Shown here piece by piece: positions 26,401 through 38,419 of a stretch of DNA of 64,000 bases. A program made the translations under genes and the position numbers. A model generated the notes under the pieces. The model had not been told where the DNA came from, did not search any database, and saw nothing but the letters and a program-made list of their open reading frames with translations. This stretch comes from Pomphorhynchus laevis (lineage: Eukaryota; Acanthocephala; Palaeacanthocephala; Echinorhynchida; Pomphorhynchidae), in NCBI GenBank assembly GCA_012934845.2, contig WNNJ02002381.1, positions 124,001 to 188,000 on the forward strand, in the 5' to 3' direction. Each line of letters starts with the position of its first letter. Positions within the stretch are counted from its first letter, which is position 1.

Positions 26401-29400
26401 CTTTCGAAGAATTACCTAGTCACTTAAAGCTTACACACTGGGCTTTGAACCAAAAGGCAATTGCACAAGCTGAACTTGGTCATTATACTTCAGTAAGAAT
26501 TGTTGTTATTTACTCGTTGTTTTGAACTGTAATGTTTAACCAATTGTGTCTATTGATTGTAAATTTGTTTAATTAACTATATTTTAGTTAATATTTGAAT
26601 TAATTAATGTTTTGAAGAACCCCAAATTTTATAATCTCCAAATAATTTGTTATTATTTAGATAATCGTCTAATACAATTTTTAATATCGATTATTTCTGT
26701 TGATTTTGATTTTGTTATCAAATTGGGTATTGTCGGTGATTCAATGCTATTAAATTATCAGCAATTTATTATTCTCTTAGCTTTAAAGTTATCCGAGCTT
26801 TAATTTACTGAATTATTATTCGGTATTAAAACATTTTAATAAGATATTCAAACATCATCTTACAACTCCAGATAGAAAATATACGTTGCTTTTTATCATA
26901 ATCTACCCTAAATCGAGATAACTTTTGAGTTTCTATTTGTCTATCAAATATCTGATATGAAATTATTGGCTATTTACTGTCCAATTAGAAAAAGTCGGAT
27001 CTTACGAACTATCATTTAAATTTACTTTTTATTTGAACAAGTTGTTTAATCACGTGGTTTTTTGTAATTGACTCAATTTGATATACATTATTTTGAAGAA
27101 ATCAACAGTTTTTGCGTTTGGTGAAATATTTATCTTGCTACATACATTAATTTGAGTGCATTATTTTGCAAATACTCTAGTATTTGATACGTGTTTTTAT
27201 TAATGTCAATGTGTTGAGCCATTTTTTGTGAAAAAAATAAAGTCTAGATAGACTGGATTTAGTAAATCGCATAAATTTTTAAATGTAATTAGAATTATAA
27301 CTATTTATTAATGCTTATTTTTGTTTATCGCTTCTAGGCTCTTACAACGTTTCAAAAGATCCGTGTTTCTTATCCAAATCATTTAGAGTCGATGTCTATA
27401 TATAGCTCAGCCTTGTGGCATCTTCGTGCTCACGATGATCTGGTTCATTTGGCACAGGTGTTATCTGAGATAACTTTGCAGCATCCAGATGTATGTGGTT
27501 TTTTATATTTTATAAATGTTTGAGTAAAGAACTGTTATTTATTTTTTTGTTTATGTTGTGTTTGTTTATAGAGTGATTTTCGTTCAGTTGCAATAAACAA
27601 ATGCTAACTTTTAAATTTGTTTGTTATTAATTATTGAAATTTTGAAATAATTTCAATTTTTATACATTATTAATTTAATCATGTAAGGTGATAATTTTCG
27701 TTTAGTAAACAAGACATCATTTTGTTTAACAAATTTTATTTAATTTATTAATCGTTAATATTTTTTTTGGAAAACAGAAAATCACTTTTTTTAAATAAAT
27801 ATCAATTATATATGTATAACTAATTTATTATTAATTTATATCGCTGAGAATTGCTTTCGGGTCAACAGTAACTTTTTTTTATTGCGAACCATCCCCGAGA
27901 ATACAAAAAGAACTTTATTTATTTGATATTTCGACTTAGCAGTTTTTTTCAATTGTAAGTTGTTAATTTATTAGCCAAGAAAGTTCAAACTTATTAAAAA
28001 AATATTAATTAATAATAAATTATTTTTTAATTATAAATGTATATTTTGTTTATCGATTATATAAATATCAATATTAAGTTACTTTAAAGTTACGATTCTC
28101 CTTAATAATTAAGGTTTGGTGTGTGGTCGGCAATCATTTCAGCATTTCCAGAGACCACGACTTTGCAATACAAATGTTCAAGCGTGCAATTCAGGTGAAG
28201 AATTTACGCAATGTTTTAAAGTTTTTTAATAAAATGCATTTTTAACCTTTTTAGTTAGATCCTAATTTTGCATACGCTTATGCACTGCTTGGCAACGAGT
28301 ACGTGGTTTCAGATAATCATGAACTAGCGACATCGTGCTTTCGTATTCTTTTACATATCGATATTCGTGATTATCGAGCTTGGTGAGTAGAGGCAACAAT
28401 TTAATTATTTTAAATATCTTTAGCACAAGATCATACATCATATCGTAAATAAACTAAACGCATTTTTATAAGAAAAACAATAAAATTTAAAAAATGATAT
28501 ATCCATAGTTTTCTAATATTCATTTTAAATATTAAATTCAAAATTTATATTTAATTATGCAAAAATTCAAAAATAAACGATTATAATTAATAATAAATTT
28601 ATTATTTAAATTATTATTTTATGCGAAATACCTCTTTATCTTATCAGTAGATATGATATCAAATTTATTGAATTGAGTTTTCCTGGAAATATTTGTTATT
28701 TGATACGAGCATTGATTTTATAAGATGACAATATTTATTTACAAGTGAAATTTTTGTTTCTCTTTTTTCCTTTTTTGTGAATACTAAAAGTCGCTAATCT
28801 ACTACAATAGCAAGCGATTATCGATACACAGACATAATCTTCAATCATAAAATGTACGTATAAACCATATTGATCTTACTAGAATCTAAAATATACAATA
28901 AATATTCTATTAATATTTAATTATCTACATTAAATATTAATGTACGATATTTAATTGTTTATAAATTTATATTAAATGTCTTTTTTTTCTATTTTGTAAA
29001 TATTTAATTCAAGTTATAAAATAAAATACAAAATTTAATTGTTTTATTTTGATAGTTTTGTTACTAAAGTTTTATGGTCATTGCATTCTAGTAAATATCA
29101 TCCAATCAGCTTAATTTTGTTTCATCTTCAAAATTTGTCAGATTAAGAAAACATCAATTATATCTAAGTGTTATCGTAACTCAAGCACCTTGAAAAACAA
29201 TATGCATATTATTTTCAATTGTTTCATAACAATTGACAATATAAATATTATCAATAGCAAGATAACATATCTGAAATCAATGATTACATCTCACTTTTAG
29301 CCATTCTTTGCAACTTGCTTCATCTTTTCATAATCCATGCACCGCTCGCCCAGTATTCCAAATAATAAGCATCAACTTAAGTTAAGTTGATTATAAATAT

Positions 29401-32400
29401 ATATAATCTAAATATAGAACGAAAACAAGAAACTTTATTTCTTTTTACTTAAACCTTTTATTAACCTTTTAATTCCCTGAATTCTTGCTTACTCAACTTA
29501 CCATGCATATTTTATGATTTTTTTTTATTTTAATCACAAATAAAAACCGTCATTTGGCTGATCATTTTCATCCACCCGGGCCAGGATTTAAGTTGACATT
29601 TACAGATAAATCAAGTTTTTTTTATTCATTGGCGCCCTTAAGTAATAGCGAGTTAAAAATATGCCCCCGAAGTGTCTGAGCTTGACCATCCATTCTCTAA
29701 ATTATGTTTAAGCAATGAATTTTGACATATTTTATTAACCTTGAATGTAAATCAATATATTTTTAATATATTGATTATAATTCAGTTAAAATTAAATTAG
29801 TGTTCCATCTAATCCTATGCTTAGAAATAATAAATTATCCATAGGAGAAAAATTCTTTTATATAAATTTTTACAACGTTTCGGTTATACCCATTGACCCG
29901 TTTCAAGATAGTAGTTTAAACTTTTTTCGAGTTATGTAATTACTATCTTGAAAAGGGTCACTGTATATGACCGAAACGTTGTAAAAAATTATATAAAAGA
30001 GATTTTCTCGTGTTCTAAATTTATTATTCCGAATATTGATTTTAGTTATTTTTTCCTTTTGATTTTAGTTAATAAATTATCATCGCTAATTTGTTGAATC
30101 TATACATGAACTATGAATGAACACGAACTTGCTTTGAGTAATTGGTTTTATTGAAGTATCTTTTGTGCATTATTTAATGCAAACATAAAGTTATGCCGTG
30201 AATGTTTTTACTTTAATATAATATTTTGCTAAATATTGTGTTATTTTACTTGCGTAATAAGCGATCCTTTTAGCTTTCTACATTGAAAAGGTACTTTTAA
30301 AATTAGCTTTTAAAATAATTTTAAAAAGTAATTTCAAAATTATTATTTTTTAAAAACATTTTAAAATATTCATTATTCTGCTTAGGTATGGTCTGGGATC
30401 AATATGCTTTGCCAGAGAAAAATATCAGTTAGCATTGTTGTATTTCCAGCGTGCCTTAGATGTTAATCCATCATCAACCATACTCATGTGCCACGTTGCT
30501 GTGGTATGCTCTTTTTATAACTAAAGTGGTTTAAGTACTTTTCATTATCATCACTGCCTTCAATGTCTTAGCCAAAGCTTATGCACCTAAACCTTATATT
30601 CTGAAAGCTTGATATCAAAATAACATGATAAGTAAAACAATCTTTCAATAATGAAATTTAAGAAAATAGTGACTGGTGACGAAATTCGTCCGTTTAATTT
30701 TTGCCGTGTATCCATAGATAATATTTTTAAGAAAAGTTATTAATAAATAATTGTTTATCTATTAAAAAATATAAATTTGTAATTTTTCAATGTTTATCTT
30801 TTACACGTTGATATTTTAACCTTTATGTTTGTTTATACAAAGTGTTTTGAATATGATTAGCTATTGAAATATTGTAATAACATAAAGTTTCTTATTCCAA
30901 TTGACAAAATAATAAGTTATTCTCATCACAGTACCTTTCTCTTTAATGAGATTTGTAATTTTCGATTTATTAATTTTCGAATGATATATCATCGTTACTA
31001 TTATCATCAGGCTTGAGTTAATAAATGTTTGATACTTTCAAGGACTTTTCTGCATTTTAGAATATTATTTTGATTCAATGGCTTTATATCGACTGTTCGA
31101 TAGCAGTAATAAGTTATTCTCATCACATTACCGTTCTCTTTAATGATCATGAGATACATTAAAGATAATTTAATGTATCCGATAATTGAATGATAATTGA
31201 ATCATCGTTATTATTGTTAATATGCTTGAGTTTAAAAATGTTCTAATTCACATGTTTCAAATTTCCGTTTTTATTTAATTTCCTTCGTAATTATTTTTGC
31301 TTTATATTTTTGCATTGGTTTTTCGTAGTTTATGGCAAAATCTATTTTGTTATCGAAAGCTGCAATACTGCTTATTTAGGCGTATAAAAAAGTCATAATA
31401 TTTATAATATAATATTCTTAATGTTAGAATGTATTTTATAATATTTGTAAGCGCGCTTTCATCGACACGCACTCCACGTTTTTGCAAAACTTTTCATTTA
31501 TTTAAAAAATCTGTTTTCAGTTATTAAACTTCATTTTTATTCATTTATGATAATTCTTTTAAATTGCGTTGGGAGAGAATGTAATCTTTAGTTGACTATT
31601 TCTCCGATAAAAATAAGAGAAATAGTTTTATTTTTAAATTTTCGCCAATGCGATCGGCCCCTTCTGAAGAGGCCAATCGCATTTTGCAAAATTCAAAAAT
31701 AAAACTTTCTCTTATTTTTATCAGAACAAAAGCCAACTAAGATTTATGATAATTATTATATCAATAATCGTATCACTTTTAATAATCTAATCGTAATACG
31801 GTTTAATTGAATTTAATTATTGTATTACGATAACATCGTATAATGTAGTTTTTAAATTGTATGATTTGCATTTGTGTGATTTTTGAAATCACGAAATGAT
31901 GGTTTCGAAATAGTCTAAAATCCAAAATGCCTTTGTATTTTCGATTTATGATGACATAAGACATTCAAACTCTTACATTGAATATATTTGTAAGATATAT
32001 TTTTAAGTTCTTCCGATTTTTATCACACAAGACAAAATTAACCGAAACATCTGAACTATTCAAATTATTTACATTTCATAAACAGTTAGTGAAGATTAAA
32101 AGACGCGGATCTTGGCGATCGAAAAAAAAAACGGATCTTGGCAATCAAACGAACGGAATTTGCCGATCCAGGGAATTTTATTGATGTAACGTAGTAGATC
32201 GCCATCTACATCCCTTTTGTGTCGAGTGATTAATAAATAGATGGTTACGCAATCAGGAATTCGAAGTTTGTTGCTTAATTTCATACAATGTAGTTATTTT
32301 AAAGAAGGGTTCAGAAATGTTATATTTTGCATGGAGTTAACTTATTGTTAGCTACAGCAGATAACATATTGTAAAAAAGATATCTTTGCAATACTATTTT

Positions 32401-35400
32401 ATCTCTAATCCATATTATTATGGTTGAATACTTACAAATATATGTAATTTTTAAATTGTATTATTTGAATTTGTGTGATTTTGTTAATCACGAAATGGTT
32501 GTTTAGACTCAACATGTCCGCGGATTTACAAGTGAAGCCTTAACTATTTTGACGAAAGCAGTATCGATTGATGCAAACAATAGTTTATGCAGATTTCATC
32601 GGTAGGACAATAAATTGATATGTGTTTCTATGCTAATCAATAATGCAATTTTTAGATTATTTTTTGAAATAAAAGATAAGCAAATGTTTTCTTTGCATTT
32701 TCAACTGTACGACAATAAAATTGTACGGTTCTAATATATCCTAATATAATTTAATATAATAAATGTACATACGCAAATGAATATTAAAATCTTATTAATG
32801 ATATAATGAATAACGTTTTTGAATGGAGTAGCATCACAGCGCTCTTAAATGAAGGATAAAGCGTCATCTGCAACACTCAACGATTTTTTTTAAAGATATT
32901 TGTATATTTGAGTTTGATGATATTAAAGTTCTAGATAGAGCCCAAGCTTGCTATGCGTTGATTCTTGAATCAATGCACATCAACTCAGAAGAACACGATA
33001 TGCAAGCCATTTTACAATTTAAATTTTCCATTTAAAAGCATAGACCAATTAGGAATATTTCTTAGGATTCTTTCGTATAAAATCATTTTGAATTTTGTTT
33101 TCTTTAAACTTAAAAATAGTTTAGCCGAATCGTTGTATTTAAATAAAAATTGCTATTTCTCGCCAAGGTAAATAACATGCCTAGCAAACTAATTATAATA
33201 TTGTTATTAATTATATTGATAAATATAATCAAACGAATAAGACGCTAAAATTTACAATTTTTTTTACTTTATCTTTATTTTTTCAATGTATTCAAACATT
33301 TAAATATATAATGTAATAAAATACTGTTAGCAAATTATTGTAAGCAAAATATTGTTGCATGCCTAGCAAACTAATTATAATATTGTTATTAATTATATTG
33401 ATAAATATAATCAAACGAATAAGACGCTAAAATTTACAATTTTTTTTACTTTATCTTTATTTTTTCAAGGTATTCAAACATTTAAATATATAATGTAATA
33501 AAATACTGTTAGCAAATTATTATAAGCAAAATATTGTTGCATGCCTAGCAAACTAATTATAATATTGTTATTAATTATATTGATAAATATAATCAAACGA
33601 ATAAGACGCTAAAATTTACAAATTGTTTTACTTCATCTTTATTTTTCAATGTATTCAAACGTTTAAATATATAATGTAATAAAATACTGTTAGCAAATTA
33701 TTATAAGCAAAATATTGTTGCATGCCTAGCAAACTAATTATAATATTGTTATTAATTATATTGATAATTATAATCAAACGAATAAGACGCTAAAATTTAC
33801 AAATTTTTTTACTTTATCTTTATTTTCGCTAAATATTATATATTAATTTGTCAATATAATCTATTCAAAGAATATATAATGTAACAAAACATTGTTCCAA
33901 AACAATATGATGTAGCAAAACGTATAATAAAACGTTTAAATTGAACATATCGTAAATATTCAACATCTTTGTTGGTTAATTGTAACAAATTTTGTAATTT
34001 TAGTGAATAATTTAGTTACATTTTTGCATCCGTTGTTCAAGTAATTGACTACCAATGACAATTAACTCCAGTAACTGATTTTATCAATAACCTTGAAAAT
34101 TTGCCACTATAATGTTATCCATTTTAACAATCATCCCACACATATTTTAGCAAAGTAGTCATTTGAATATGACTTTGATTACGTATATGTATACATGTGC
34201 GAAAACATGTATTAAAAATTAATGCAATTGCTTCAATAAAAGGCAATTCGCTTAACATGTGTGAGTGCCGATTATTCAATTATTGATTTCGCAAGAGCTA
34301 AAAGAGTATATATCTCACAAACATGAAATATAAAAATGAGTTCAAGAAAGTTAAAATCCGCTATTTTAATTATATTTAATTAAATGCTATAAACATTGGA
34401 GTTATATTTTAAGTTAAATTAAAAATAAACCATTTATATAAAATAATAAATATTGTTATAATACAAATATTTAAAGAAGTGTAGACATATTTTGCAAAAA
34501 CTTGTTAAACGTCTGAATCTTTTTATTTGTAGATTAGTGAATGTTTTTATTAATTTCGACAATAAATATCGTATTATATTAATAATATAATACGATAATA
34601 TCCTTTTCGTATTGCTGCGTATTCCCAAAATTCAATAAATTTGTTTTTTCAATACAAAAAATATTGGCGAGTAAAATACCGAGTCCAAGATTATAATATA
34701 CATGATTGTATATTATCTACATCATAAAGATAAATTTGAAAAGTGACAGAAATATTAAAGTTTATTTTAAACTATTATTTATAATGTCATAATATAATAT
34801 TTCATATTTATCAAAAATATTAAATCCTTTGTTTACTTTCTTACATTAATTATTGACACATTAATTATTAAAAATAAAAATTATTACAGATGATTCAGAA
34901 TAATATTTAAAATTTTTGTTTGAAATAAACAATTGCAGTTGTAAACTTAGAAGCTAACTTATGATCGCAACTTATCAAAGCCTAAAATTAAGATAAAAAT
35001 TTCGTTAATACTAATAAAAATAAGAATATTTATAAATGTTTAAATGTTTAAATTTAGGAATAGGACAGCAGTAGGAATTATATTTTTTAAACTCTAGTTA
35101 CAGAAGTTTAATTAATAATTATATAATTTCTAAGTGTATTTAAAAAACATATCACAAGCGCTAATGATAAATCACTTCAGTGCCATGTGTATTGCAATAA
35201 ATTGAATGTATTTTATTCAATAAATTAAATAAATTAAATTTAATTCCGTGTTTTATTTTAATTTCGAATTATTTGATATTTTGAATTTTTGCAATAATCA
35301 ATACTTTGTTTTCGACGTAAAACAAAGATACATTTGATTTTAGCGCCGGCATGTTGTACACGATACATAATTTTGAAGGGGCTATAAAAGAACTTAAAGT

Positions 35401-38227
35401 TCTGGAGGAATTGGTTCCTAATGAATCATTGGTGTTTCATATGTTCGCAAGGGTTGTAACATTTAAAATAGCCATTTATAATCCGCTATTTTTAGGTTTA
35501 CCGAAAACTGAAGAACGAACAGATGTTTCTAACTCATATTAATTGGGCGATGAAGCTCGATGCAAAAGGCGTTCACAATACATTGAAGGACACTATCGGT
35601 AGATTCTACTCTTGCGAAGACGAGCATTTTGTAGAAGATCAAACAATATCTGGTAACATTCGAAGCCCGTAATTGTTTTTTAATATAAAATATTACTAAT
35701 TACAAAAACGATATGTGTATAACTCTATTTTATCTCCTAGAAATAAACATTTTTGTAATTTTGCATTTAGATGTTTTTATTGAAATTCGATTTTAAAAGA
35801 AGAAAAGTTTACTATCAATAAATGATGATGACATCGTCAATTCACTATGACGGCAGTTTGCCATCAGGGATTCAAGTAAAATTGAAAATATTTGCATGTT
35901 CCAAATGTTCATATAATTAAATTATCGAATTTTACTTATGCCTTCGCATTGTTACGCGATTTTCGGAAAATGTACATTTCTAGAATGTACTAATATTTTT
36001 AGAATTGTTTCGTTTTTCTATAGCCTTTGGAAAGATTTGTCTTGTATAACTTAAAGATTGAACGATTTGTCTTATAAACGGACATTGAAGTTGTTGCTGT
36101 AATACAATTAATTTTTAGAATAAATTTATTTATTGAACAGCTAAAAATATAAAGCTTTAAAATATTAAATTATATCAAATATTTATTTATAGATCAAATG
36201 AAAGGAAAATATCAAATGTTCTCGAAAATAATTTAACCTAAATTTGGCAGGCGAAAATTGATGTTATTTAGATAAATAAATCAGATTTTACTATTAACAC
36301 GCCTGCTACGTTTGAGGATTACCCACACAAGTGCAAATTATATGCATTTAAAAACGATAGCAAAGAACATAAACATCTCCAAAGAATAGCAGTAACAGAG
36401 AGTAAAGGGAGTTAACAAACAATGCGAACAAAAAATAAAAGTTTATTATTTCATACAAAATTGAAACACAAGATCAAAAATATTAAAATATTAGTATTTA
36501 GTAGCAGGAGATAATACGATCTTGTTAAATTCAAACAGGCTTTAGTACTATGTTTCTCTTTACAAATAAAACTATCTATTAACAGATTATCCAACATGTA
36601 ATCCTTTAAAATCTGAGTGATATAAAGGCAATTACCACAAGGTTTCATGTATGCCAAAGCACGTTTAGCGACAAAATTTGGGTTTATAATAACAGAGATT
36701 TCTTTAAATTATTTCTTTGAATTGTGATCGACTATATTATACGAGAAAATTTTGACAACAGATCGAAACAAAATCGTACAATTGTATGAAATTAGTAAAT
36801 TTTTCTTGTATTTCTTTCCTTTTCTTGTAAATTATTCTTCCTTGTATATGATTAACAGAATAGGCACGATAGGTTTATAAAAATAAAATCCTAATTTTAA
36901 TTAATTTCTTTTATTAATTTCTCGTATTCTTTATTTTAAATCTTAGTCTAATCGTCCCATTTATGTATAGTTATGAACAGTTATAACTATAAACATCGTC
37001 CCACACATTTTCTAATCAAACGTTTGTGTTTACAATTCCTTTTTCGAAAACCATGATGTGCAGATTTTACAATATTAACATTTCACTCATATTCCCTTCG
37101 TGTCGTTATTTAATAAATTATTTCACTATAGTGTTTATTGAATTATGCCAATTAAATACACCGTGCAATTGATAAAATGGCGTATTTCCATCTTTATCGA
37201 ATGAGACAAATTTTTGGTGTCAGGTACCTAAAAACTAGAAAATCGGTGGTTTCCCGAAATGGCAACCGTGTGCCGAATTTAGTGCTTAGTTTCGTGCAAA
37301 TAATTGATTATCCGGTAAGCCGACACTGAGATGTAAATCTGCTTTTTTATGGTGGTGCTTGCGTTGATACTTTTTTAAAATTCTCTATTAAAATGCTTAA
37401 ATGATTTAAGTTATAGTCGTTTACGTTTTGTCACGTTACAGTAACACATCAGTTTTATTACTAACAATTAGTGTCTTTAATTATTTCACAAATTAGTAAT
37501 TTTAATGCAGAAGACAAAATTATAAATTTAATACGCGGGTCATTTCTATTCGTTTGTTGCTTTCTTTAATTATCCTAGCATAATTGCTGAAACAAAGCAG
37601 CAACTCCATCAATCGCACGTCATAGGATTAGTAGTCAGCTTACAACCGAGTATGATAAAATATTTAATATTTAAAAATATTTAATATTAAAAATTATATT
37701 ATTCAAATTAAATATTTTAAATATTTAATTTAAAATATTTACGGTAAAACAATTCTATTCTACCCAGAATTTGAGAATCGCACATGTTAGTAATTATAGA
37801 ATATTGCCAATGGACCGTACAGTGTCAGACCTCAAAGTGTAGACGTGGGCTAACCTCGATAAGATACAGAAATCTCACCCATGCAGATTTGTTGTGCAGA
37901 CATTTTTAGGGCTGATTACATGAATACTATCAATGAAAACAATGGATAGTAACAATATATTTGCTTGAATATCAATTGCTAAAATTTAAAGCAAAATTTG
38001 ATTGACAAATTTTGTAATGAAAGGTGAAACCCTTATATTTAGAATTTAATTGATTTTTAGCTTCAGGTGTGGATTCAACATCAAACGGAATACTATCAAT
38101 GTCGCGAATGTTTCAAACACCTCTCAATTCTTTATCCTTAAACGCAGCAGAAGTCAATGCCTGTTCAGATTCTATGAGTTTAGAACATCGATCGTCGGCG
38201 TCTGACGGGGAAGCAACAGATTGCTGA
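19863..38227 (+). CDS. CDC27: CDC27/APC3, anaphase-promoting complex TPR subunit (18 exons mapped)
   Basis: Scaffold TPR subunit of the APC/C ubiquitin ligase, which targets mitotic cyclins and securin; CDC27 dimerises through its N-terminus and its C-terminal TPR superhelix binds IR tails of co-activators. Exons with GT-AG borders in consistent phase: 19863-20014, 20063-20176, 20224-20321, 20374-20474, 21398-21519, 21565-21685, 21731-21831, 21879-21960, 24618-24813, 26320-26492, 27338-27490, 28114-28194, 28255-28382, 30386-30503, 32507-32601, 35344-35452, 35496-35652, 38061-38227 (TGA). They join to 755 codons; human CDC27 is 824 residues. The first ~35 residues, including the start, were not found. 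Introns range from 42 bp to about 2.7 kb, the long ones repeat-filled. AATAAA lies at 38414. The donor after 35452 (GTTGTA) is atypical. Identity rests on collinear matches to the family along the whole length. Confidence 0.93.
21398..24813 (+). CDS. CDC27: CDC27 central linker exons
   Basis: Five exons (21398-21519, 21565-21685, 21731-21831, 21879-21960, 24618-24813) encode the Ser/Asn/Lys-rich, probably disordered linker between the two TPR blocks; in other species this region is phosphorylated in mitosis. Stretches include 'SNEALKTLAPKIQDELIQPD', 'SKADSKQISTGTSSVSTEN' and 'VRGPTTRLQQRKQ'. It evolves fast, so support is from phase, splice sites and composition rather than alignment. The last exon has an internal in-frame CAG/GTATCA that could serve as an earlier donor near 24695, so its 3' end is the least certain. 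Confidence 0.75.
22663..22770 (+). repeat. Short direct duplication in CDC27 intron 8
   Basis: The block 'AAAAATTTAATCGAAAACTT' plus 'GGATCAAG' occurs at about 22663 and again at 22738, a 75-bp spaced direct repeat. The rest of the 2.66-kb intron (21961-24617) is AT-rich, with a perfect 10-bp-arm hairpin (GTGTACCCAG ... CTGGGTACAC) at 23989-24014 and no coding content. Confidence 0.5.
26320..35652 (+). CDS. CDC27: CDC27 C-terminal TPR superhelix exons
   Basis: Eight exons encode the conserved C-terminal TPR array. Landmarks in order: 'ISTFEELPSHLKLTHWALNQ' (human NILSHLPSHHYNTGWVLCQ), 'ESMSIYSSALWHLRAHDDL', 'VWCVVGNHFSISRDHDFAI', 'LDPNFAYAYALLGNEYVVS', 'YGLGSICFAREKYQLALLYF', 'QRALDVNPSSTILMCHVAVV', 'LTILTKAVSIDANNSLCRFH', 'ELKVLEELVPNESLVFHMF' and 'INWAMKLDAKGVHNTLKDTI'. 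TPR small/large residue patterns are kept and there are no stops, so this is a functional-looking gene. The last two exons are split by a 43-bp intron. Confidence 0.93.
29297..29425 (+). repeat. Dispersed ~170-bp repeat, copy 3 of 3, in CDC27 intron
   Basis: Resembles the copies at 5702-5870 and 7148-7315: 'AGCCATTCTTTGCAACTTG', 'TTCATCTTTTCATAATCCAT', 'GTATTCCAAATAATAAGCAT', 'TAATCTAAATATAGAACGAA'. It lies in the intron between 28382 and 30386, so the family inserts within genes. Confidence 0.45.
29825..30030. mobile_element. Foldback (MITE-like) element in CDC27 intron
   Basis: Two ~88-bp arms (29825-29912 and 29940-30030) are inverted copies around a ~27-bp loop. Each arm includes 'TTTTACAACGTTTCGGT' and a 'TTTCAAGATAGTA' end. 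About 85-90% arm identity by eye. No coding capacity; a non-autonomous foldback element is the likely reading. A weaker relative of the ACAACGTTT phrase is at 39650. Confidence 0.65.
30905..31240 (+). repeat. Diverged ~200-bp tandem duplication in CDC27 intron
   Basis: The string 'TAATAAGTTATTCTCATCAC' with a following 'TTCTCTTTAATGA' occurs at about 30909 and 31108; the downstream parts ('ATCATCGTTACTATTATCAT' versus 'ATCATCGTTATTATTGTTAA', then CTTGAGTT) also align. No coding content. Confidence 0.45.
31585..31746. mobile_element. Tight foldback hairpin in CDC27 intron
   Basis: Arms of about 75 bp (31585-31658 and 31670-31746) with a loop near 11 bp. Each arm carries 'GATAAAAATAAGAGAAA', 'TTTTATTTTT' and a GC-rich tip 'AATGCGATCGGCC' / 'AATGCGATTGGCC'. 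The transcript of this intron could fold into a long hairpin. A foldback transposon is likely; a small-RNA precursor is possible but unsupported beyond shape. Confidence 0.6.
31849..32508 (+). repeat. Duplicated intron segment reaching the exon 15 acceptor
   Basis: About 65 bp at 31849-31915 ('TTTTTAAATTGTATGATTTG', 'ATTTGTGTGATTTTTGAAAT', 'CACGAAATGATGGTTTCG') recurs at about 32440-32508, where it ends at the TTTAG acceptor of exon 32507-32601. The upstream copy has a decayed acceptor. Confidence 0.5.
33168..33840 (+). repeat. 182-bp satellite in CDC27 intron
   Basis: Head-to-tail units start at 33176, 33358, 33540 and 33721 (spacing 182, 182, 181). Each begins 'CATGCCTAGCAAACTAATTA' and contains 'CAAACGAATAAGACGCTAAA'. 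Units are nearly identical; the fourth is partial and fades by about 33840. The array is young relative to the rest of the intron. Confidence 0.9.
33841..35343. other. AT-rich rest of the CDC27 intron between exons 15 and 16
   Basis: Low-complexity AT-rich DNA with no gene or recognised transposon. A palindromic 'TCGTATTATATTAATAATAT' / 'ATATAATACGA' stretch lies at about 34568-34596. The 64-codon minus-strand ORF here has no motif. Confidence 0.4.
38061..38227 (+). CDS. CDC27: CDC27 terminal exon
   Basis: The last exon encodes a Ser/Asn-rich acidic tail ('LEHRSSASDGEATDC' then TGA), like the acidic tail after the TPRs in other CDC27 proteins. Two AG acceptors six bases apart (after 38060 and after 38066) both keep frame, so the protein may or may not carry an Ala-Ser insert at the junction. 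Confidence 0.75.
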
Positions 38228-38413
38228 AACTCTATTTTTGTGTTACATAAATTGATATAGCCTCAGATAGTTGTGATTTTTCGACTATTATTCGTATTAT
38301 TTACATTTATACAGCATTAAACATTAACAACAATTCACTGCTATTGGAAAATAATTGTGATTTTATTGAGTTGACATTGAATTGTACCTTTTCTAATTTT
38401 TGTCATGATTGTT

Positions 38414-38419
38414 AATAAA
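38414..38419 (+). terminator. Polyadenylation signal AATAAA of CDC27
   Basis: Canonical AATAAA about 190 bases after the CDC27 stop codon, in a 360-bp non-coding tract that ends where the repeat cluster begins. Not the only AATAAA-like hexamer in this AT-rich DNA, but the first well placed one. Confidence 0.5.
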
